Part shown: piece by piece, positions 59,433-64,000 of the stretch
Layout of the letters: every line of letters starts with the position of its first letter
Numbering within the stretch: position 1 is the first letter of the stretch
Assembly: GCA_035326705.1 (NCBI GenBank)
Contig: DAOLES010000004.1
Coordinates: 127,908 to 191,907, forward strand
DNA length: 64,000 bases
Direction of reading: 5' to 3'
Source: Oligoflexia bacterium
GTDB taxonomy: Bacteria; Bdellovibrionota_G; JALEGL01
The notes under the pieces: generated by a model
Database searches by the model: none
Told to the model about the DNA's origin: nothing
Seen by the model: only the letters and a program-made list of their open reading frames with translations
Made by a program: the position numbers and the translations under genes

Positions 59433-60047
59433 ATGTCTAGGTCTAAATCATATCAAAAACCCTATTTAGGAAGAATTGTTGTTGTAGAAGATGATGAGTT
59501 ATTAGCCTTAAAGTTAGGTAAAGATTTAAATAAAAAAAATATCAGTCATGTCTTATGTAGCAGTTATGAAGAAGCTGTAGAGTGTATTGATCAGGGAGAT
59601 AGTCATGCTGTAGTTTCTGATATGTATCTTGATTCAGATGAACCCAATGGCTTAAAAGTTGTTGAATATGCTAGTGCTAAAGGTTTGCCAGTTATTATTA
59701 TTACTTCGGCTTTGGATTTAAATATTGCAAAACAAGGATTAAATTTAGGAGCAGACCATATTTTGGAAAAGCCATTTGAGGTTGAAACACTTAAAAAAGT
59801 TTTAGAAGATCTGTGGGAAAACCCTAAAGGATTAATTGGTCGTAGAGAGCGTTGTTTTGATCGCTCAGGGTTAACGCAAAAAGAAAGAGAGTTTGCAAGA
59901 CTTATTCTTAAAGGCCTTTCCAATAAAGAAATAGCTGAAGTTATGGATACAACAGTATCCACAGTTAAGTTTTATACCAATCAAATTTTTGAAAAAACAA
60001 ATGTGGGAAGTAGAGGAGAGTTGTTTAATTATATCTTTCCAACATAA
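59433..60047 (+). CDS. Response regulator with LuxR-type DNA-binding domain
   Basis: The 204-residue protein has a receiver domain (residues 13-130) with the acidic pair VVVEDDE, the phospho-acceptor Asp63 in VVSDMYLDSDEPNG, a TS switch in IIITSALDL and the conserved Lys in ILEKPFEV. The C-terminal LuxR-type HTH (about residues 145-204) shows LTQKEREFARLILKGLSNKEIAEVMDTTVSTVKFYTNQIFEKTNV. It is divergent from the PAS kinase gene, the likely partner. It could control the island genes, including those with the shared upstream motif; this is inference. Confidence 0.9.
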   Translation: MSRSKSYQKPYLGRIVVVEDDELLALKLGKDLNKKNISHVLCSSYEEAVECIDQGDSHAVVSDMYLDSDEPNGLKVVEYASAKGLPVIIITSALDLNIAKQGLNLGADHILEKPFEVETLKKVLEDLWENPKGLIGRRERCFDRSGLTQKEREFARLILKGLSNKEIAEVMDTTVSTVKFYTNQIFEKTNVGSRGELFNYIFPT

Positions 60048-60122
60048 GAAAAGTATCCTTAAGCTTACTATCTTTGGTTAGTGGGCAATAAAAATTGCTT
60101 ATTATACAATAGCTTAAATAGT

Positions 60123-60590
60123 ATGAGAGGTGATGAAAATAACAATGATCAATATAAAGTTTTGTTTTGGCTTAGTCAAAAAAGCTCAAAACAATGGTTA
60201 AAAGCATTTCAAGCGCATGATTTTTCAATTATTCAAAAAAGTTATGATGACCTCATATCAAGAATTGAACATAGTCAAGAACTTCAAAATCCAGATTGCC
60301 ATGCCGAAGTGTTTTTTATTGACCAAGACATATTGTCTTATGAATTGGTTAAAGAACACATTGAGCAATTAAAAAAACAGGGTGTTTACACTCTCATGGT
60401 TATGGCTCAAGACGTGGAGTTGGATGGAGTTCTTATGCCAAGCAATTGGGTTTTAGCAATGGATACCGATATAAATGAGATAGAGAACATGTGTGTGTAT
60501 TTAAAGCACTTATTAAGCATTGATCAGTTAAATAAAACCCTAACCAAGGTTAGTGGCAGCTATGATGAAAAAGTAATAAATTATAATTAA
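60123..60590 (+). CDS. Unrecognised soluble protein, possibly a degenerate receiver domain
   Basis: From ATG 60123 (MRGDENNNDQYKVLFWLSQK) the product is 155 residues; a GTG at 60081 would add 14 more, and neither has a good ribosome site. The alternating pattern YKVLFWL, HDFSIIQKSYDDLISRI, AEVFFIDQDILSYELVKEHI, VYTLMVMAQDVELDGVLMPSNWVLAMDTDIN, ending in a helix, resembles a receiver-like alpha/beta fold, with the Asp of FFIDQD where a phospho-acceptor would lie, but other receiver motifs are absent. It follows the response regulator gene and precedes the DUF883-like gene. Confidence 0.55.
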   Translation: MRGDENNNDQYKVLFWLSQKSSKQWLKAFQAHDFSIIQKSYDDLISRIEHSQELQNPDCHAEVFFIDQDILSYELVKEHIEQLKKQGVYTLMVMAQDVELDGVLMPSNWVLAMDTDINEIENMCVYLKHLLSIDQLNKTLTKVSGSYDEKVINYN

Positions 60591-60612
60591 ACTTTTAAAA
60601 AAGGAGAGTGCA

Positions 60613-60936
60613 ATGGCTAATAAAGTGACATCAATTAGAAAAGCATTAGATATTTTGAATGAGGCTAAAGAAGAGAAAAAAGATGAAATACAAAAAATGA
60701 TTTCACAAGAATACAAAGAAATAAAAAGCGTTGTTGATGAAATCAAACCTAAAGTACAATATAAGGCTGCACAAATACAAGATGATATGATGCAAGCAGT
60801 GAATCATGTTAATAAAAAGGTTACTGATTTAAAAAATGAAGTGGATCAAAAAACCAAAGAAAACCCCTGGAAAGCAGTGGGTATTGCGTCGGCTGCAGCT
60901 TTTGTTGTTGGGATGTTGGTAACACGCGGTAAGTAA
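60613..60936 (+). CDS. DUF883/ElaB-YqjD-like membrane-anchored protein
   Basis: The 107-residue product has a long charged helix (residues 1-85, ILNEAKEEKKDEIQKM and VKPKVQYKAAQIQDDMMQAVNHVNKK) and one hydrophobic helix at the C-terminus (NPWKAVGIASAAAFVVGMLVTRG). This is the ElaB/YqjD layout; those E. coli proteins are RpoS-dependent, C-tail-anchored in the inner membrane and associate with ribosomes in stationary phase. AAAGGAGAG lies upstream of the ATG. It fits the stress-type character of the island. Confidence 0.85.
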   Translation: MANKVTSIRKALDILNEAKEEKKDEIQKMISQEYKEIKSVVDEIKPKVQYKAAQIQDDMMQAVNHVNKKVTDLKNEVDQKTKENPWKAVGIASAAAFVVGMLVTRGK

Positions 60937-60963
60937 ACGGTCTGCTCAATCCGATAATAATGT

Positions 60964-60995
60964 AAAAAGGCTACAAATTTCATGTAGCCTTTTTT
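60964..60995. terminator. Bidirectional terminator
   Basis: AAAAAGGCTACA (60964-60975) pairs with TGTAGCCTTTTTT (60983-60995), loop of about seven bases, with T runs on both strands. It separates the DUF883-like gene from the convergent Mrp gene. Confidence 0.9.
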
Positions 60996-61013
60996 ATTGT
61001 AAAATTATATGGG

Positions 61014-62174
61014 TCAATCTTTACTAAAATGGCGCAGTTTATCATAGGTGTAAATGCCCGTATTATGGCCATCACTCCAAGAAATTTGCACGCCATATTT
61101 GCCAATAGGCCTAAAACCCATAGGATAAATATCATCTTTGATGTCTTCCATTTTAATGATGCGTTTACCTGTGTTTTCATCAACACAGACGGCACAAGCG
61201 CACATGTAACGCAACTCTTTTGAGTCTAAAAGAGATTCTACGCCATCACTCCAAGTGATGTGTACTCGTTTGTCTTTGCTATCAATTTGTGTAGCGCTGA
61301 TAGTATTTTTAGCCTCTGCTTGTGCAAGTTTTTCTACAGTTGAGTTTACATTTTGAGCAATGGTCTTAAAGGCTTGTGCAACTTTGCTTGAGCCCGGTTC
61401 ATCCTCTGTTAAAGGAGAACCTACATCAGCAGATAAAGCCAATTTAGGATCTAAAGGAATGCCTCCCAAATAAGGGTAGCCTAAACGTTTGGCTGTTGCT
61501 TGACCACCGCCTTTTTTGAAGATGGCTGTTTCTTCTCCACAATGATTACAAACAAAACCACTCATGTTTTCTACAATACCAATGATGGGGACTTGCACTT
61601 CGTCAAACATTCTTATGCCACGCATGGTCACATTGATGGCGACATCTTGAGGGGTTGTTACAACTACTGCACCAGTTAAGGGAGCCATTTGCGTAAGGGT
61701 GAGTTGTACGTCCCCAGTCCCTGGAGGAAGATCAATCAATAAGTAGTCTAATTCACCCCAATCCACTTGGGTTAAAAAAGTTTGAATTAATTTAGATGCC
61801 ATGGGTCCACGCCAGATAACCGGACTATCTTCATGGGTTAAAACAGCCATGGACATAAATTTTAAGCCATAGCGTTCTAAAGGTTTTATTTTGGAACCTT
61901 CTTGCGTTGGGTCCATTAAACCATTAAGCATTTTAGCAATGGACGGTCCGTAGACATCTGCATCCATAACACCAACACGGTTTCCCATCCGACTTAGTGC
62001 CATAGCAAGGTTTACGGTTACTGTAGATTTACCCACACCACCTTTCCCGCTGGATACGGCAACAATATATTTAACTTGAGATAAGTTGCTTTGTGAAGTG
62101 TGTCCTTGGCTGGTTGCTTGTTTGCGGCCACCGCCAGCACTAATGCTTGGTAATTCTTCCATAAAATAAGGCAT
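61014..62174 (-). CDS. Mrp/ApbC-type Fe-S carrier ATPase fused to a DUF971 domain
   Basis: The protein (about 386 residues) has a short Gly-rich N-terminus and then an Mrp ATPase: deviant Walker A AVSSGKGGVGKSTVTVNLAMALS near residue 36, MDADVYGPSIA, WRGPMASKLIQTFL, LIDLPPGTGDVQLTL, and the CxxC cluster site FVCNHCGEETAIFKKGGGQ. Mrp/NBP35 proteins carry and transfer Fe-S clusters. The usual N-terminal DUF59 domain is missing, and the C-terminal about 90 residues (KDKRVHITWSDGVESLL, MCACAVCVDENTG, GVQISWSDGHNTGIYTYDKL) are a DUF971 domain, with a second Cys cluster. I start it at ATG 62174; TTG 62180 and ATG 62162 are alternatives. Confidence 0.9.
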   Translation of the reverse strand: MPYFMEELPSISAGGGRKQATSQGHTSQSNLSQVKYIVAVSSGKGGVGKSTVTVNLAMALSRMGNRVGVMDADVYGPSIAKMLNGLMDPTQEGSKIKPLERYGLKFMSMAVLTHEDSPVIWRGPMASKLIQTFLTQVDWGELDYLLIDLPPGTGDVQLTLTQMAPLTGAVVVTTPQDVAINVTMRGIRMFDEVQVPIIGIVENMSGFVCNHCGEETAIFKKGGGQATAKRLGYPYLGGIPLDPKLALSADVGSPLTEDEPGSSKVAQAFKTIAQNVNSTVEKLAQAEAKNTISATQIDSKDKRVHITWSDGVESLLDSKELRYMCACAVCVDENTGKRIIKMEDIKDDIYPMGFRPIGKYGVQISWSDGHNTGIYTYDKLRHFSKD

Positions 62175-62344
62175 ATACAATATTTATCTACCTGTATAGT
62201 AATGAAATGTTTTATGTTATAATAGTACTGTATTAGTCCTATTACTTTGCTTGCCAATTCATATAAACATGGTATGAGTGTAAGGCAAGGTTTAAGGTAT
62301 GAGGCATCAAAAAAACTTAAACAGCTTTAGAGGATGATGAAGAC

Positions 62345-62668
62345 ATGGAAATACAATTGACAGATACAGCCATAGAAAAAGGTAAAACATATCTTGCTCA
62401 AGAAACCCAAGAAAAAGGTTTGCGTATTTATGTTGAAGGCGGAGGATGTTCTGGGTTTCAGTATGGTTTTAGTGTGGATGAAGTTGCTGAAGATGATATG
62501 ATTATGGAATTTTCTGGCTTAAAAGTCTTGATTGACCCTATCAGTGCCCCTTATATTGCAACCTCAGTTATTGATTACAATGAAGGTCTTATGAATGCTG
62601 GTTTTGTAGTCCGCAACCCAAATGCAAAGACAACTTGTGGTTGTGGCTCATCATTCAGCATGGCTTAG
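62345..62668 (+). CDS. erpA: A-type Fe-S cluster carrier (ErpA/IscA family)
   Basis: The 107-residue protein has the three conserved cysteines of A-type carriers: Cys39 in VEGGGCSGFQYGF and the C-terminal pair in TTCGCGSSF. These bind a cluster for transfer to apoproteins. Whether it is ErpA, IscA or SufA cannot be fixed by sequence reading alone. AGAGGATGATG lies before the ATG. It is divergent from the Mrp gene and followed by a monothiol glutaredoxin gene, making a small Fe-S maturation locus. Its stop codon lies in the 5' arm of a family D palindrome. Confidence 0.9.
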   Translation: MEIQLTDTAIEKGKTYLAQETQEKGLRIYVEGGGCSGFQYGFSVDEVAEDDMIMEFSGLKVLIDPISAPYIATSVIDYNEGLMNAGFVVRNPNAKTTCGCGSSFSMA

Positions 62669-62780
62669 AAGCGGAGATTTTTGCGCAGCGTTGGTAGTTG
62701 TAAAAAATGCTCACGCATATTCCATATGCAGCGCTTTTTTACTCCTGTGCACCTTGATCTGCACAAAACTTTTCACTTCT
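62667..62780 (+). repeat. Palindromic repeat family D, copy 2
   Basis: The outer arms (62667-62688 and 62759-62780) pair at 19 of 22 positions, allowing G-U; the 5' arm reads AGAAGCGGAGATTTTTGCGC. An inner stem GTAAAAAA/TTTTTTAC and a small GCATAT-TCC-ATATGC hairpin lie inside. TCTGCACAAAACTTT is shared with the copy at 50579-50593. The 5' arm begins in the last two bases of the erpA stop codon. Confidence 0.55.
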
Positions 62781-62862
62781 AGAAGATAGGTTAAAAGAAG
62801 AAATAGTATTTTCTTCAAAATCACATGAAAATTAGTATAAGTATAAATGTAAGGAGAAGGAC

Positions 62863-63168
62863 ATGAATGAAGTGCACCAAAAAATAGATGATTTTGTAAA
62901 AAAACATCCAGTGGTTTTATTTATGAAGGGTACGCCCGATATGCCACAATGTGGTTTTTCAGCGGCAACAGTAGAGTGCTTGAATGCAACGGGTGTTGAG
63001 TATCAAAGCATAGATGTTTTGTCAGACCCACAAGTCAGACAAGGAATAAAAGAATATTCAAACTGGCCCACCATTCCGCAACTGTATATCAAAGGTGAGT
63101 TTGTCGGCGGCTGTGATATCGTCAGAGATATGTTTGGCACGGGCGAACTACAAAAAAAATTAGCGTAA
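62863..63168 (+). CDS. grxD: Monothiol glutaredoxin (Grx4/GrxD type)
   Basis: The 101-residue protein has the CGFS active site in MKGTPDMPQCGFSAATVECL near residue 31, the TIPQLYIKGEFVGGCDIVRDM glutathione-binding region near residue 66, and length typical of single-domain monothiol glutaredoxins. These proteins bind [2Fe-2S] clusters with glutathione and pair with BolA proteins; a BolA-like gene is at 52803 in this window. AAGGAGAAGG lies before the ATG. It follows the A-type carrier gene, so the locus is for Fe-S delivery. Confidence 0.95.
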   Translation: MNEVHQKIDDFVKKHPVVLFMKGTPDMPQCGFSAATVECLNATGVEYQSIDVLSDPQVRQGIKEYSNWPTIPQLYIKGEFVGGCDIVRDMFGTGELQKKLA

Positions 63169-63176
63169 TATCCGTT

Positions 63177-63232
63177 CTCAAAAGGTACGGCCTTACTTTT
63201 AGGATCTCAAAAGTAAGGCCGTACCTTTTGAG
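63177..63232. repeat. Palindromic repeat family B, copy 2
   Basis: Two perfect 24-base arms (63177-63200 and 63209-63232), starting CTCAAAAGGTACGGCC, pair around an eight-base loop. The sequence equals the copy at 43176-43252 except for a shorter middle. It begins nine bases after the grxD stop. Confidence 0.92.
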
Positions 63233-63274
63233 GTAAATTTGCTTAAGTTTTAGAAATCTATTACATTTGCATAC

Positions 63275-64000
63275 ATGCTTGAAACACTGATCAGTTTAGG
63301 GGCCCTGTTGTTCATGGAAATTGTTCTGGGCATTGATAATATTATTTTTATTGCCATTTTAGTAGGACATTTACCTAAAGAAGAACGGGCTAAGGCTAGG
63401 ACTATTGGCTTAGCCTTGGCGATGTTTGTAAGAATAGCGTTGTTGTTTGCTATTTCTTGGGTCATGGGTTTGACGGCGCCTTTGTTTAAAGTTTTTGAAT
63501 ATGAAGTTTCTGGACGTGATCTTATCTTGTTATTGGGTGGATTGTTTTTAATTGCCAAGGCTACGCATGAAATTGTTGAAAAAATGGAACCTACAGATGA
63601 ATCGGTAACTCAAAAAGAAATCAAACAAAGTTTTTCATGGATCATTGGTCAGATATTACTTTTGGATATTGTATTTTCTTTAGACTCAGTGATTACAGCG
63701 GTGGGGATGGTAAAAGAAGTATGGATAATGATTACAGCGGTGGTTATTGCAATGGGTGTGATGATTGCATTTTCTGGTTATATTTCCAGATTGATAGAAA
63801 ATTATCCCAGTTTAAAAATTTTAAGTTTAAGCTTTTTAATCTTAATAGGTGTTTTGCTCACCGCAGAAGGTATGGGCCAACATATCAACAAAGGCTATAT
63901 TTATTTTGCCATGGCCTTCTCCCTCACAGTAGAAGTGATTAATTTAAGAATAAGAAGTAATCGTATAAAGGTGGATGGAGAGAAAGAAAGTATACGATTG
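63275..64000 (+). CDS. TerC family integral membrane protein, C-terminal end outside the window
   Basis: The frame opens at ATG 63275 (MLETLISLGALLFMEIVLGI) and runs for 242 codons to the last base without a stop, so the gene continues past the window. Six or more hydrophobic segments are present. The metal-site motifs of TerC are visible: EIVLGIDNIIFIAILVGHL near residue 15, and LLLDIVFSLDSVITAVGMV near residue 130, each with the paired acidic residues of the family. TerC proteins act in tellurite resistance or manganese handling and secreted-protein metalation. No ribosome site is obvious. An antisense open frame over the start is a shadow. Confidence 0.92.
   Translation, partial: MLETLISLGALLFMEIVLGIDNIIFIAILVGHLPKEERAKARTIGLALAMFVRIALLFAISWVMGLTAPLFKVFEYEVSGRDLILLLGGLFLIAKATHEIVEKMEPTDESVTQKEIKQSFSWIIGQILLLDIVFSLDSVITAVGMVKEVWIMITAVVIAMGVMIAFSGYISRLIENYPSLKILSLSFLILIGVLLTAEGMGQHINKGYIYFAMAFSLTVEVINLRIRSNRIKVDGEKESIRL

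Noticed and set aside
62669..62862. Possible riboswitch before grxD
   Set aside because: The structure is shared with a copy after the BI-1 gene, before an unrelated gene, so it is treated as a repeat; no known riboswitch motif is visible.
63250..63558. 102-residue minus-strand open frame
   Set aside because: Antisense to the start of the TerC gene, whose motifs are clear on the plus strand.

Overview
The window is an AT-rich chromosomal segment of a Gram-negative bacterium. Evidence for an outer membrane includes Pal and CpoB/YbgF, several lipoproteins with clear lipoboxes, an AMIN-domain cell-wall amidase and many short secreted proteins. The low GC, the tig-clpP-clpX-lon order and the many small unrecognised exported proteins suggest a deltaproteobacterial or Bdellovibrionota-like lineage. 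That placement is inference; nothing here is a taxonomic marker I could search. No transposase, integrase, phage gene or CRISPR array is visible.

Layout. 1-1.5 kb: end of a DUF1800 gene and a DUF1501 gene. 1.8-7 kb (minus strand): hydrolase, enolase, a membrane protein, a deoxynucleoside kinase, rsmA and tsaD. 7.2-9.7 kb: a decayed gene and two exported proteins. 9.8-11.8 kb (minus): cpoB, a membrane protein, pal. 12.2-17.6 kb: nusA-infB-rbfA-truB, with a repeat-filled gap before rbfA. 17.7-20.1 kb: NTF2-like protein, trypsin-like protease, EEP hydrolase. 20.3-29 kb: trigger factor, clpP, DUF4240, clpX and lon, with exported proteins between them. 30-36.9 kb: tRNA-Val, an M9 collagenase-like protease, a uracil-DNA glycosylase, a TSUP transporter, tRNA-Asp and two paralogous lipoproteins, with clusters of palindromic repeats. 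36.9-43.8 kb: amidase, mutS, SUMF1-type lipoprotein, rhomboid protease. 44-48.5 kb: a pantothenate/coenzyme A operon (ketol-acid reductoisomerase-like gene, panB, coaX, coaBC, panC), followed by a site-2-protease-like membrane protein that lacks the catalytic residues. 49.4-49.7 kb: a candidate 6S-like RNA with its own promoter and terminator. 49.8-55.4 kb: BI-1 family protein, esterase, BolA, thiopurine methyltransferase and a GNAT-nitrilase fusion. 55.5-60.9 kb: a stress-type island (ferritin-like DUF2383, hemerythrin, DUF1328, small lipoprotein, KaiB-like protein, PAS histidine kinase, LuxR-type regulator, DUF883-like protein). 61-63.2 kb: Fe-S maturation genes (Mrp fused to DUF971, A-type carrier, monothiol glutaredoxin). 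The window ends inside a TerC gene.

The most unusual content is between genes. Four families of interspersed palindromic elements (called A-D here) occur just after genes. In families A and C the core stays similar while the flanking arms change together and still pair. One family C element sits between two identical 50-bp copies of the end of its neighbouring gene. Another copy, just after tRNA-Asp, sits between two 94-bp direct repeats. The second theme is the stress island, where a 15-bp motif recurs at nearly the same distance upstream of two of its genes.
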